From Serratia proteamaculans_D (GTDB lineage Bacteria > Pseudomonadota > Gammaproteobacteria > Enterobacterales > Enterobacteriaceae): 64,000 nt of DNA. This document shows positions 43,640 to 53,032 of the stretch, one piece after another. The first letter of the stretch is position 1. Each line of letters begins with the position of its first letter. The position numbers were made by a program, and so were the translations under genes. Location of the stretch: the NCBI RefSeq assembly GCF_049959315.1, contig NZ_CP188201.1; one strand, written 5' to 3'. The notes below the pieces were generated by a model, which saw nothing but the letters and a program-made list of their open reading frames with translations, searched no databases and was not told the DNA's origin.

Positions 43640-44641
43640 ATGGGCGACAGCATTCTTTCACAGGCAGAGATCGACGCCTTGCTCAACGGCGACAGCGCGG
43701 GAGATGAACCCGTCGCGGTCACCAGCAATGAGAGCGAGGTCAAGCCGTACGATCCGACCACCCAGCGCCGCGTGGTGCGTGAGCGCCTGCACGCGCTGGA
43801 AATCATCAACGAACGTTTTGCCCGGCAGTTCCGCATGGGGTTATTCAACCTGCTGCGCCGCAGCCCGGACATTACCGTCGGCCCGATCAAAATTCAGCCG
43901 TACCACGAATTTGCCCGCAACCTGCCGGTGCCCACCAACCTCAACCTGGTGCACCTGAACCCGCTGCGCGGTACCGCGCTGTTCGTGTTCGCACCGAGCC
44001 TGGTGTTTATCGCGGTCGATAACCTGTTCGGTGGCGACGGCCGCTTTCCGACCAAAGTGGAAGGCCGCGAATTCACCCCCACCGAACAGCGGGTGATCAA
44101 GCGCATGCTGCGTCTGGCGCTGGATGCTTACGGCGACGCCTGGAGCGCGATTTACAAGATCAACGTGGAATACGTGCGCGCCGAAATGCAGGTGAAATTC
44201 ACCAATATCACCACCTCGCCGAACGACATAGTGGTCACCACGCCGTTCCAGGTGGAGATCGGTGCGCTGAGCGGTGAATTCAACATCTGTATTCCGTTCG
44301 CGATGATCGAACCGCTGCGCGAACTGCTGACCAACCCGCCGCTGGAAAACTCACGGCAGGAAGACAGCCACTGGCGCGAAACGCTGGTGAAGCAGGTGCA
44401 ACATTCCGAACTGGAGCTGATTGCCAACTTCGTCGATATCCCGATGCGGCTGTCAAAAATCCTGAAGCTGCAGCCGGGTGACGTATTACCGATTGATAAA
44501 CCGGATCGCCTGATCGCCCACGTGGACGGCGTACCGGTACTGACCAGCCAATACGGCACGTTAAACGGGCAGTACGCCCTACGTGTTGAACATTTGATTA
44601 ACCCTATTTTGAATGCTCTGAGTGAGGAACAGCCCAAATGA
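43640..44641 (+). CDS. fliM: Motor switch protein FliM
   Basis: 333-aa C-ring protein. N-terminal CheY-P-binding segment (SILSQAEIDALLNGD), CheC-like middle and SpoA-type C-terminal domain. Five bp after fliL; its end overlaps fliN by 4 nt. Confidence 0.97.
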   Translation: MGDSILSQAEIDALLNGDSAGDEPVAVTSNESEVKPYDPTTQRRVVRERLHALEIINERFARQFRMGLFNLLRRSPDITVGPIKIQPYHEFARNLPVPTNLNLVHLNPLRGTALFVFAPSLVFIAVDNLFGGDGRFPTKVEGREFTPTEQRVIKRMLRLALDAYGDAWSAIYKINVEYVRAEMQVKFTNITTSPNDIVVTTPFQVEIGALSGEFNICIPFAMIEPLRELLTNPPLENSRQEDSHWRETLVKQVQHSELELIANFVDIPMRLSKILKLQPGDVLPIDKPDRLIAHVDGVPVLTSQYGTLNGQYALRVEHLINPILNALSEEQPK

Positions 44642-45051
44642 GTGATCCTAAGCAACCGTCTGGCGAAGGAAAGGAATCCGTGGACGACCTGTGGGCTGAT
44701 GCGTTTAACGAACAGCTTGCAACCGACAAAACCTCTGCCAGCGACGCGGTATTCAAATCGCTGGAACCCCAGGAGGCCGGCGGTAGCCTGCAGGATATCG
44801 ATCTGATCCTGGATATCCCGGTCAAACTGACCGTCGAACTGGGCCGCACCAAAATGACCATCAAGGAACTGCTGCGCCTGTCGCAGGGTTCGGTCGTGGC
44901 GTTGGACGGGTTGGCGGGTGAACCCCTGGATATCATGATCAACGGTTATCTGATTGCCCAGGGCGAAGTGGTGGTGGTGGCCGACAAGTTCGGCGTACGC
45001 ATCACCGACATCATTACCCCATCCGAACGTATGCGCCGCCTGAGCCGCTGA
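44638..45051 (+). CDS. fliN: Motor switch protein FliN
   Basis: 137-aa C-ring protein. C-terminal SpoA domain (LILDIPVKLTVELGRTKMTIKELLRLSQGSVVALDGLAGEPLDIMINGYLIAQGEVVVV). It docks FliH at the base. One-nt overlap with fliO. Confidence 0.97.
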   Translation: MSDPKQPSGEGKESVDDLWADAFNEQLATDKTSASDAVFKSLEPQEAGGSLQDIDLILDIPVKLTVELGRTKMTIKELLRLSQGSVVALDGLAGEPLDIMINGYLIAQGEVVVVADKFGVRITDIITPSERMRRLSR

Positions 45052-45455
45052 TGAACCCAAACGCCACCGCGCCCGCTCAGGGCACTTTGCAACCCGCCAC
45101 TCCGGCACTGCCGGCCGGTTCGGTGCTGACACAGGTCAGTACCGCACTTGGCGGGATCCTGCTGCTGATCCTGCTGGCAGGCTGGCTGTTTCGCCGATTG
45201 GGGTTCGCCCCACAGGCACGCAACAGCAAACTGTTAAACCTGCGGGCCAGCTGCCAGGTCGGTCAGCGTGAGCGCGTGGTGGTGGTCGAGGTGGACAACA
45301 CCTTGCTGGTGCTGGGCGTCACCGCCCAGCAAATCACCCCGCTGCATTCCATGCCGGCCCCTGCGCAAGATGACAGCGCGACCGACAGCGCAGCGCCGGC
45401 TGATTTTCGCCAACTGATGCAAAAAGTTTTGAAACGTCCGGAAAAATCGGCATGA
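45051..45455 (+). CDS. fliO: FliO, export-gate assembly factor
   Basis: 134-aa bitopic protein with one helix (about residues 25-45). It scaffolds assembly of FliP. Four-nt overlap with fliP. Confidence 0.92.
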   Translation: MNPNATAPAQGTLQPATPALPAGSVLTQVSTALGGILLLILLAGWLFRRLGFAPQARNSKLLNLRASCQVGQRERVVVVEVDNTLLVLGVTAQQITPLHSMPAPAQDDSATDSAAPADFRQLMQKVLKRPEKSA

Positions 45456-46228
45456 AATCCCTCATTCATTGTTTCGCCCGGGCTGGGCGCGGCAACAAAC
45501 GTCTTAATGCCTTAATCGCCGCCCTGCTGCTAATCAGCCCTGCGGCTTTCGCACAATTGCCTGGACTTATCAGCCAGCCACTGGCGGGCGGCGGCCAAAG
45601 CTGGTCGTTGCCGGTGCAAACGCTGGTGCTGCTGACCTCGCTCAGTTTCCTGCCCGCGTTGCTGCTGATGATGACCAGTTTCACCCGTATCATCATCGTG
45701 CTCGGGCTACTGCGCAACGCCCTGGGTACCCCGTCCGCGCCACCGAATCAGGTGATGCTGGGTCTGGCGCTGTTCCTGACCTTTTTCATCATGTCGCCGG
45801 TATTCGACAAGGTCTATCAGGACGCCTACCTGCCGTTCAGTCAGGATAAAATCAGCCTGGACGTGGCCATGGATAAAGGCTCACAGCCGCTGCGCGAATT
45901 TATGCTGCGCCAGACGCGTGAAACCGATTTGGCCCTGTACGCCAAGCTAGCCAACCTGCCGCCACTGGCCGGGCCGGAAGCGGTGCCAATGCGCATTCTG
46001 CTGCCGGCTTACGTCACCAGCGAGCTGAAAACCGCGTTCCAAATTGGCTTCACGGTGTTTATTCCATTCCTGATTATCGATCTGGTGGTGGCCAGCGTGC
46101 TGATGGCGTTGGGGATGATGATGGTGCCCCCGGCAACTATCTCGCTGCCGTTCAAACTGATGCTGTTTGTGTTGGTGGATGGCTGGCAGTTGCTGCTGGG
46201 TTCGCTGGCCCAAAGTTTCTATTCATAA
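45452..46228 (+). CDS. fliP: FliP, export-gate core
   Basis: 258-aa gate protein with a cleavable signal (about residues 1-34) and four helices. Family signature MMTSFTRIIIVLGLLRNALGTPSAPPNQVMLGLALFLT. It forms the FliPQR pore. Confidence 0.97.
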   Translation: MKSLIHCFARAGRGNKRLNALIAALLLISPAAFAQLPGLISQPLAGGGQSWSLPVQTLVLLTSLSFLPALLLMMTSFTRIIIVLGLLRNALGTPSAPPNQVMLGLALFLTFFIMSPVFDKVYQDAYLPFSQDKISLDVAMDKGSQPLREFMLRQTRETDLALYAKLANLPPLAGPEAVPMRILLPAYVTSELKTAFQIGFTVFIPFLIIDLVVASVLMALGMMMVPPATISLPFKLMLFVLVDGWQLLLGSLAQSFYS

Positions 46229-46240
46229 CCGGAGCCGCCA

Positions 46241-46510
46241 ATGACCCCTGAATCCGTAATGGCGCTGGGCACCGAAGCGATGAAAGTGGCGCTGGCGCTG
46301 GCTGCCCCGATGCTGCTCGCCGCGTTGGTCAGCGGTCTGGTGGTCAGCCTGCTGCAGGCAGCCACCCAGATCAACGAAATGACGTTGTCGTTTATCCCCA
46401 AAATTCTGGCGGTGGTTGCCACCATCGTGATTGCCGGCCCCTGGATGCTCAACCTGCTGCTGGACTATATGCGCACGCTGTTCACCAACCTGCCGAATCT
46501 GATTGGTTAA
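46241..46510 (+). CDS. fliQ: FliQ, export-gate subunit
   Basis: 89-aa protein with two helices, family length exact. Part of FliPQR. Confidence 0.96.
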   Translation: MTPESVMALGTEAMKVALALAAPMLLAALVSGLVVSLLQAATQINEMTLSFIPKILAVVATIVIAGPWMLNLLLDYMRTLFTNLPNLIG

Positions 46511-46512
46511 CC

Positions 46513-47295
46513 ATGCTCACATTTGACAGCGCGCAGTTCGGCGTCTGGCTTAGCCAATATTTCTGGCCGCTGCTGCGCATTCTGGCGTTGATCAGCACCG
46601 CGCCGGTGTTCAGCGAAAAGCAAATCAGCAAGAAGGTGAAGATTGGTCTGGGTGGACTGATCGTGATCCTGATCGCTCCTGGGCTGCCCATCAGTACCGT
46701 CCCTATCTTCTCCGCCGCCGGGCTATGGCTGGCCGCACAGCAGATCCTGATCGGCGTAGCGCTCGGCCTGACCATGCAGTTCGCCTTCGCGGCAATCCGC
46801 CTGGCCGGCGAAGTGATCGGCATGCAGATGGGCCTGTCATTCGCCACCTTCTTTGACCCCAGCGGCGGGCCGAACACCCCGGTGCTGGCGCGGCTGCTCA
46901 ACCTGCTGGCCATGCTGCTGTTCCTCAGTTTTAACGGCCACCTGTGGCTGATTTCACTGCTGGTCGACAGCTTCCATACTCTGCCTGTCCAGGCCGAGCC
47001 GCTGAATGGCAACGGTTTTCTGGCACTGACCCAGGCCGGTTCGCTGATTTTCATCAATGGTCTGATGCTGGCACTGCCACTGATTTGCCTGCTGCTGACG
47101 CTGAACATGGCGCTCGGCCTGCTCAATCGCATGACGCCGCAGCTGTCGGTATTTGTCATCGGCTTCCCGGTCACCATGACTATCGGCATTATGACCATTG
47201 GCATGATGATGCCGATGCTGGCACCGTTTTGTGAGCACCTGTTCGGCGAGTTCTTCGACAGGCTGGCCGATGTGATCGGCAGCATGACCCCCTAG
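46513..47295 (+). CDS. fliR: FliR, export-gate subunit
   Basis: 260-aa polytopic protein (about six helices) with the MQMGLSFATFFDPSGGPNTPVLARL signature. Last gene of the fliL operon. Confidence 0.96.
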   Translation: MLTFDSAQFGVWLSQYFWPLLRILALISTAPVFSEKQISKKVKIGLGGLIVILIAPGLPISTVPIFSAAGLWLAAQQILIGVALGLTMQFAFAAIRLAGEVIGMQMGLSFATFFDPSGGPNTPVLARLLNLLAMLLFLSFNGHLWLISLLVDSFHTLPVQAEPLNGNGFLALTQAGSLIFINGLMLALPLICLLLTLNMALGLLNRMTPQLSVFVIGFPVTMTIGIMTIGMMMPMLAPFCEHLFGEFFDRLADVIGSMTP

Positions 47296-47662
47296 CGTTG
47301 CCCTCATTCGTGCGGCTTAACGGCCGCACCTCGCCGGACAAACTGGCAGTAAAACCCCTTTCTCGCTATAAAAAGTTGAAAAAACCAAATTAACACGATT
47401 TGGCTTCGATTATTTTTATGGCCTTGAATAATAAAATACCCACCTTAGAATGGCCTTGTTAAATAAAAAGCCATCAGTAAAAACAGCCGTCGAAGAATAA
47501 AATAAAGGAGTGAATTTAAATATTAAATAACGCACAGGGAAGTTAAATAAAAAACCTATCATCCATCATCCGCAGGGATAAAAATACTTTTTCACCGGGG
47601 TCAGCCGGCGGGACAGGCATATTTATTATCTGCGGTTTTACCTCTACCTCAGGAGCACAGAA

Positions 47663-47794
47663 ATGAAAGCGAAAACCAACCGAAGAGCACGCAGAGCCTT
47701 AGGCATGGCGCACTGGGCAACCAACCGTATTCAAATTTCATTATCCACTTCGCCGAACGGTGAAAAATGGACCATGGTGAAAAAGAAAAAATAA
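47663..47794 (+). CDS. 43-aa strongly basic protein of unknown function
   Basis: ORF of 43 codons with AGGAG 8 nt before its ATG. The product is very basic at both ends (KAKTNRRARRAL and a KKKK tail) with a central WATNRIQISLST. It may bind nucleic acid. I do not recognise the family. Its own RBS and isolation argue for a real gene. Confidence 0.55.
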   Translation: MKAKTNRRARRALGMAHWATNRIQISLSTSPNGEKWTMVKKKK

Positions 47795-47844
47795 CAGCTG
47801 TGCTATAAATAAAAATATAGCCCCTGGTATTATTACCCCTTCCC

Positions 47845-47883
47845 GTCTGAATATTTAAACGTTTCCCGACGTTAAATCAGACG
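47845..47883. repeat. Inverted repeat next to the flgL terminator
   Basis: CGTCTGA...TCAGACG with inner TTAAACG/CGTTAAA-like pairing. It makes a long imperfect hairpin in transcripts of either strand. Confidence 0.45.
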
Positions 47884-47884
47884 A

Positions 47885-47931
47885 AAAAAAGCACGTCACT
47901 CAAACCTTCGTGGGGGAAAGAGTGACGTGCA
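47885..47931 (-). terminator. flgKL terminator candidate
   Basis: Perfect 11-bp arms GCACGTCACTC / GAGTGACGTGC around an 18-nt loop, followed on the minus strand by TTTTTTT. It lies about 215 nt past the flgL stop, beyond the repeats. Confidence 0.7.
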
Positions 47932-48043
47932 AAAAAGTGCGCCCGGTTTCAAGAATGCTCTACAGAGATAGCGCCTTCTAAGCACACCCAAAGAGTGACC
48001 CGCTATGGCTTCACAACGGATGTTTATTATTGCCATTCATTCT

Positions 48044-48100
48044 GTAGGGGCGCTGCATGCTGCGCCCGCTTTAATCGGGGCGAATGTATTCGCCCCCTAC
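48044..48100 (+). repeat. Interspersed 57-bp palindromic repeat, copy 2
   Basis: GTAGGGGCGCTGCATGC...CGCCCCCTAC with inner stems GGGCGC/GCGCCC-like and GGGGCGAATGTATTCGCCCC. Same family as 32624-32679, opposite orientation. Confidence 0.8.
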
Positions 48101-48109
48101 AATATCAGC

Positions 48110-48146
48110 GCAGGTAACAACGCTGCAGCTTGAAAGACGAAGGGTA
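48110..48146 (+). repeat. Truncated half of the 59001 repeat
   Basis: GCAGGTAACAACGCTGCAGC and the following TTGAAAGACGAAGGG match the right end of the element at 59001-59117. The left half is missing. Confidence 0.75.
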
Positions 48147-49106
48147 TCAGCGGTTCATCTGGAACAACGACATACCCTGCATATCACCGAAGGTTTTGTA
48201 CGACGCCTGCAAGGCCGCCTGCTGCATAAAGTAGCTCGATATCGACTCGGCCAGATCGGCATCCACCAGCGCACTCATTTGCGTTTGGTTGATCATGTCG
48301 CGATCTTTGCCAATGCTGTCCAGCGTATCCATTTCCTGCAGTTGGTTACCCAGTTCGGCACGTACGCTGAGCACTTTGTTGTAGGAGTTGTCCAGGCCAC
48401 GGTTGGCTTTGGCCAGCGCATCGTTCACCTGCTGTTTGGTGGCGTCGTCAGCATCCTTCAAAGGGGTTTTCAACGCCTTCAGCGCGATATCAATGCTTTC
48501 AAACACGTTAGAAACCGGTGCACTGCCGTCCGGCTCCGGCTTCGGGTTGCTGGTCAAGGACATGAACACCGTATCGCCGGTATGCCCAATGGTCATGGTG
48601 CGGTTGGCATCCACTTTCTGCTCGACGGCCTTGTTACCGCCGGCGTAGCTGACTGAACCGCCGTTATCGACAAACGGCGGCTTGTCATTGACGAAGCCGC
48701 CAAACATGTAGCGACCGTTGCCGTCAGTGCTGTTGGCCTGGTTGAGCAATTGGTCTTTCAGCCCCTGCAATTGAGTCGCCAGCGAATCGCGGTCGTTATC
48801 GCTTTCGGTACCGCCGGCATTGACGATCAGCGCCTTCATATCGGCGATGGTACTGGTTGCCCCGCCCAACACCGTTTCTTCCATCGACACACTTTGGCGG
48901 GCAAAGGTTCGTGCCAGCGCATACTGGGTGTTTTCCGACTGGGACTGGGCCAGCATCACCGCCTGTGATGCCGCCAGCGGATCGTCGGACGGATTGCTGA
49001 CCTTTTTACCAGTGGAAAGCTGCTCTGCCGCCTTCATAAACAGTGATTGGTTGCCGGTAATGCCGGACATATTCTGTTGGTACATCATGCTGGTGCTCAT
49101 GCGCAT
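48147..49106 (-). CDS. flgL: Hook-filament junction protein FlgL (HAP3)
   Basis: 319-aa flagellin-like junction protein. N-terminal RMSTSMMYQQNMSGITGNQSLFMKAAEQLSTGKKVSNPSDDP and a matching C-terminal helix. Exported with FlgN. 58 bp after flgK. Confidence 0.95.
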   Translation of the reverse strand: MRMSTSMMYQQNMSGITGNQSLFMKAAEQLSTGKKVSNPSDDPLAASQAVMLAQSQSENTQYALARTFARQSVSMEETVLGGATSTIADMKALIVNAGGTESDNDRDSLATQLQGLKDQLLNQANSTDGNGRYMFGGFVNDKPPFVDNGGSVSYAGGNKAVEQKVDANRTMTIGHTGDTVFMSLTSNPKPEPDGSAPVSNVFESIDIALKALKTPLKDADDATKQQVNDALAKANRGLDNSYNKVLSVRAELGNQLQEMDTLDSIGKDRDMINQTQMSALVDADLAESISSYFMQQAALQASYKTFGDMQGMSLFQMNR

Positions 49107-49164
49107 GGTGCAGGCTCCTCAAAATCGGTGACCGGAGCCAATGCGGCCCCGGTTAAAAGGGAAA

Positions 49165-50811
49165 TCAACGGATATTCAGCAGCGCATCAAACATCGAGCT
49201 GGCGGTCTGGATCACCTGCGCATTAGCCATGTAATACTGCTGGAAACGCAGCAGTTCACCGTACTCTTCATCCAGGTTAACGCCGGAAACCGACTGCTGT
49301 TGGATAGTCAGCTGCTTGACGATATTGTTCTGTGAGGTCACTGAAACCTTGGCCGATGCCGTTTGGTTACCCACGCTGCTGACCATGCTGGCGTAGGCAC
49401 CGCTGAAGGTGGCCTTGCCGTCGACCAGTTTCTTGGTTTGCAGGTCGAGCAGCTTTTTGGCGTTTTCGTTATCACCACGACCGCTGTCATCCTTACCGGC
49501 AGCGGCGATGTTTGAAGAGTTGGTGATGGCGACCTTCAGGCTGCCCGCTACGTCGCTGACCGGCTTCACGGTGAAGCTGTCATTCTTTTGCGCGTTACCT
49601 TCGATGCCGACCTTCAGGCCGTCAAAACTTAACGTCGCTTTGCCATCGGCATCGGTACCCGCGGTGGCGTTAACTTTAACGTTGTCCGGCAGGCGGCTCA
49701 CCTGCCAGTTGCTGCCGTCAAACTCTACCCGGTAATCATTGGCTTTCACCTTGCCGGTATCGGTGTAGGACACCGACAGGGCCGCATCGCCGGTGTTACG
49801 GCTGTTATCCACCACACGCCCGCCGCCAAAGTTGAAGAAGTCGGTCCCGGCGTCGCCGTTGAGATCGAACCCGGCGCGGTGTTGTTGGTTAAAGCTGTCC
49901 GCCATCACCAATGCCAGTTGCCCCAGTTGATTGCGTGTGGCATCCAGCGATTCACTGCGGAATTTCAGTACGCCGCTAACGCTGCCGCTGGTAATTTGCC
50001 CTTCAGGCACTTCGCTGACGCCATTGCCGCGGTTATAACCCAGAGTCAGGCGGGCAGGATCGCCGCTGGAGGGGATGGCTTCAACCTGGTAGGCGTTGTT
50101 GCCCTGCACCAGGGTCAGGCCGTTGGCGAAAGAGACCGTATAGGCATCGCCGTCCTGCTGGGTTACCTGCACCCCCACCACCTGGTTTAGCTCGGTGACC
50201 AACTGGTCGCGCTGATCCAGTAAGGCATTCGGCTCACCGCCACTGCCGCGCAGGCGGGTGATTTCATCATTGAGTTTGGCAATCTGCTGGCTGTAGCTGT
50301 TGATCTGCGTCGCGCTGTCGCTGAGCTGCTGATTAACACCGCTGTCCATATCGCGCAGGTATTTATCGGTGTTATTGAACTGATTGACCAGGCCATTGGC
50401 TTTGCCCAGCACCGTTTGACGCGCTGCGTCATCACCGGCGTTGCTGACCAGATTCTCCAGGTTACTGAAGAAGTCCTGCATGTTGGTCGACAGGGTGTTG
50501 GTCTTACTGGCCAGCAGGTTGTCGATCTGCGAAATTTTCTCGAAATAGGCGTTCTGCGCCCCGGCCTGGCTCTGCGCGCCGCGTAGCTGGTTGGTAATGA
50601 ACTGATTGTATTCGCGGTTGACGCTGGTCACGGTAACGCCATTGCCAATAAAGCCGTTCATGGTGCTCATGCCGCCATTCTGCGCCAAAATCGCCGTTTG
50701 GCGGTTATAGCCCGCCACGTTGTAATTGGAGATGTTGTTACTGACGGTGCTGAGCGCCACCTGAGCCGCATTCAGCCCGCTCATCGCGGTATTGATTAAG
50801 CTATTGGACAT
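49165..50811 (-). CDS. flgK: Hook-filament junction protein FlgK (HAP1)
   Basis: 548-aa junction protein. N-terminal SLINTAMSGLNAAQVALSTVSNNISNYNVAGYNRQ and C-terminal VSGVNLDEEYGELLRFQQYYMANAQVIQTASSMFDALLNIR are family hallmarks. Uses FlgN chaperone. It has its own sigma-28 promoter. Confidence 0.97.
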   Translation of the reverse strand: MSNSLINTAMSGLNAAQVALSTVSNNISNYNVAGYNRQTAILAQNGGMSTMNGFIGNGVTVTSVNREYNQFITNQLRGAQSQAGAQNAYFEKISQIDNLLASKTNTLSTNMQDFFSNLENLVSNAGDDAARQTVLGKANGLVNQFNNTDKYLRDMDSGVNQQLSDSATQINSYSQQIAKLNDEITRLRGSGGEPNALLDQRDQLVTELNQVVGVQVTQQDGDAYTVSFANGLTLVQGNNAYQVEAIPSSGDPARLTLGYNRGNGVSEVPEGQITSGSVSGVLKFRSESLDATRNQLGQLALVMADSFNQQHRAGFDLNGDAGTDFFNFGGGRVVDNSRNTGDAALSVSYTDTGKVKANDYRVEFDGSNWQVSRLPDNVKVNATAGTDADGKATLSFDGLKVGIEGNAQKNDSFTVKPVSDVAGSLKVAITNSSNIAAAGKDDSGRGDNENAKKLLDLQTKKLVDGKATFSGAYASMVSSVGNQTASAKVSVTSQNNIVKQLTIQQQSVSGVNLDEEYGELLRFQQYYMANAQVIQTASSMFDALLNIR

Positions 50812-50890
50812 AGAAGTTCCTTTTGCTGCGGCGCCGCTGGCCCACAGAAGTCAATTAATCTGCTGAACCCATTCGCCCAGCCTGTGTTGG

Positions 50891-50917
50891 TTATCGGCAA
50901 AAAGCGGGGAAACTTGA
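50891..50917 (-). promoter_or_regulatory. Sigma-28 promoter of flgKL
   Basis: On the minus strand: TCAA, 15 nt, GCCGATAA. The -10 is exact and the -35 has one mismatch to TAAA. It is about 80-105 nt before flgK. Confidence 0.85.
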
Positions 50918-50918
50918 G

Positions 50919-50948
50919 GAAAAAAAACGGGTCCAGCATGCTGAACCC
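50919..50948 (-). terminator. flgB-J operon terminator
   Basis: GGGTTCAGCA-TGCTGGACCC then G and a run of T on the minus strand, between flgJ and the flgK promoter. It separates the class 2 operon from flgKL, and its T-run almost abuts the -35. Confidence 0.85.
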
Positions 50949-50980
50949 TTACATTTAAGACAGCCTATTGCGACCAACGG

Positions 50981-51922
50981 CTAGAACAGATCCTTCAGGT
51001 CATGGGTATAAGCCTTGACCACCTGCTCGCCGCTGTTTTTCATCTGCTGGATCACGCTGACCAGCTTGTTGGCGTATTGCGGATCGGTGGCATAACCGGC
51101 CTTCTGCAACGCATGTGCCGCCTGTTCGGGGCTGCGCGCATTGGCCACTTCGGCGTAGCGAGGGTTATTGGTCAACAGCTTGACGTAGTCGGCAATCGCT
51201 TCAACGTAAGAGCCGTACACCCGGAACTGCGCCTTGATCTTCTTCGCGGCCCCCTGCTCAAACTCGGTGGTGGTGACCTCGGTAACCGGCCCGCTCCAGC
51301 TGCTGCCGGCCTTGATGCCAAACAGGTTGTAGCTCGGCGTGCCGTTGGCAGTCGGGATCTCACGCTGGCCCCAGCCCGACTCCAGCGCGGCCTGCGCCAC
51401 AATCAACTGATGCGGAATGCCGCTCTGCTGGCTGGCAACGCGCGCCGGAACGGACAGCCGGGCGACAAAGTTACCGTTATTGAGCGACAGCGGCGACGCG
51501 GCAGGCGCTTTTGGCACTGCACGACGGATCATTTGCTCCAGCGCCTGATTCGGCAGCGTTTGCAGTACCTCGTTGTCCAGCGCCATTGGCGACATACCCG
51601 CCGTTTCACTCGGCACCGCATTGGCGTTGCTCATTTGCCTGACCATCATGTCGGCCATCCCCAGCCCCTTCTGCGACATCTGCTGGGCAATCTGCTGGTC
51701 ATACATTGAGGTATAGAGCCGCGACTGATCGCTGCTCAGCACCCCGTCCTTGGGTAGCGCAGCACGCATACTTTTCAGCATCATCTGCACGAACATGCCT
51801 TCAACCTGTTGCGCCACCTGTTTCAGATTGCCCTGCGGATCGCTCGCCGCGTCACGCTTAAGCCCGTTTAGCGCCTGTGCATCATAAGCGGCACCCGACA
51901 TCGCCATCAGATCGCCAGCCAT
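50981..51922 (-). CDS. flgJ: FlgJ, rod cap and peptidoglycan hydrolase
   Basis: 313-aa dual-domain protein. N-terminal rod-cap domain (about 20-120, VEGMFVQMMLKSMRAALPKDG) and C-terminal glucosaminidase domain (about 150-310, HQLIVAQAALESGWGQREIPTANGTPSYNLFGIKAGSSW). It opens the wall for the rod. Its start overlaps the flgI stop (TGATG). Confidence 0.96.
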   Translation of the reverse strand: MAGDLMAMSGAAYDAQALNGLKRDAASDPQGNLKQVAQQVEGMFVQMMLKSMRAALPKDGVLSSDQSRLYTSMYDQQIAQQMSQKGLGMADMMVRQMSNANAVPSETAGMSPMALDNEVLQTLPNQALEQMIRRAVPKAPAASPLSLNNGNFVARLSVPARVASQQSGIPHQLIVAQAALESGWGQREIPTANGTPSYNLFGIKAGSSWSGPVTEVTTTEFEQGAAKKIKAQFRVYGSYVEAIADYVKLLTNNPRYAEVANARSPEQAAHALQKAGYATDPQYANKLVSVIQQMKNSGEQVVKAYTHDLKDLF

Positions 51923-53022
51923 CAGATGATTTCCAACTTGGCGCGCAGACAGCCGGCGCTTTGCATTGCCTGCAGGATCGACATCAGATCGATTGGCGTA
52001 GCCCCCAGTGCATTCAGCGCGCGGATCACATTGTTCAGATTGGCGCTGGCATTAACCTTCTGCAGCGAACCGCCCTGCTGCTGCACCGAAATCTGGGTAT
52101 TTGGCGTCACCACGGTCTGCCCGCCACCAAACGGCGTTGTTGGTTGGCTGACGGTATTTTGCCGATCGACCACCACCGACAGATTGCCCTGCGCCACCGC
52201 ACAAGAATCGAGGATCACGTCGCGGTTCATCACCACCGACCCGGTACGTGAGTTGATGATCACTTTGGCATCCATCGCCCCGACGCTGACGTTAATGTTC
52301 TGGATCTCCGCCAGGAAACGCACCTGCGAACTGTTGCCCTGCGGCACCAGTACCTGAATAGTGCGGGCGTCCAACGGTGAGGCGGTGCCGCCACCGCGCT
52401 GGCGGTTGATGGCATCGCTGATCTGCTGCGCCAGGGTGAAATCTTCATCGTTCAGTTGCAGATTAATCACGCCACCGGCACCGAAGGTGGTTGGCAGTTC
52501 GCGTTCAATGGTGGCCCCGTTACTGATGCGGCCACCGGCCAGTTGGTTGACCTGCACGCTGCTGCCGCCGGACGAGGCACCGGCACCGCCCACCAGCACG
52601 TTGCCCTGCGCCAGTGCGTAAACCTGGTTATCAACGCCTTTCAGCGGCGTCATCAGCAAGGTACCGCCACGCAGACTCTTGGCGTTGCCCATTGAGGACA
52701 CCACCACGTCAATATTCTGTCCGGTACGCGAAAACGGCGGCAGCTTGGCCGTCACCATCACCGCCGCCACGTTTTTCAGCTGCATATTGGTGCCCGGCGG
52801 CACGGTGATCCCCAACTGCGACAGCATATTGCTCAGGCTCTGGGTGGTGAACGGCGTCTGCATGGTTTGGTCACCGGAACCATCCAGCCCGACCACCAAC
52901 CCGTAACCGATCAGCGCGTTATCACGCACGCCTTGCACCGTGACCAGATCGCGAATGCGCTCCGCCGTTGCCGGTAGACACACCAGCCCAATCCACAGCG
53001 TAAGCAGTATTTTTTTCAGCAT
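51922..53022 (-). CDS. flgI: P-ring protein FlgI
   Basis: 366-aa periplasmic P-ring protein with a signal peptide ending near residue 20 (LPATAE). RIRDLVTVQGVRDNALIGYGLVVGLDGSGDQT is the family start. Needs FlgA for assembly. Confidence 0.97.
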   Translation of the reverse strand: MLKKILLTLWIGLVCLPATAERIRDLVTVQGVRDNALIGYGLVVGLDGSGDQTMQTPFTTQSLSNMLSQLGITVPPGTNMQLKNVAAVMVTAKLPPFSRTGQNIDVVVSSMGNAKSLRGGTLLMTPLKGVDNQVYALAQGNVLVGGAGASSGGSSVQVNQLAGGRISNGATIERELPTTFGAGGVINLQLNDEDFTLAQQISDAINRQRGGGTASPLDARTIQVLVPQGNSSQVRFLAEIQNINVSVGAMDAKVIINSRTGSVVMNRDVILDSCAVAQGNLSVVVDRQNTVSQPTTPFGGGQTVVTPNTQISVQQQGGSLQKVNASANLNNVIRALNALGATPIDLMSILQAMQSAGCLRAKLEII

Positions 53023-53032
53023 CGGTCAATCC

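Larger units (their letters stand above)
47296..48146. other. Convergent gap between fliR and flgL
   Basis: 850 bp between convergent fliR and flgL. It holds a weak hairpin (47310-47329), a 43-aa ORF, two large inverted repeats, and two repeat elements side by side. No larger gene is evident. Confidence 0.6.
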
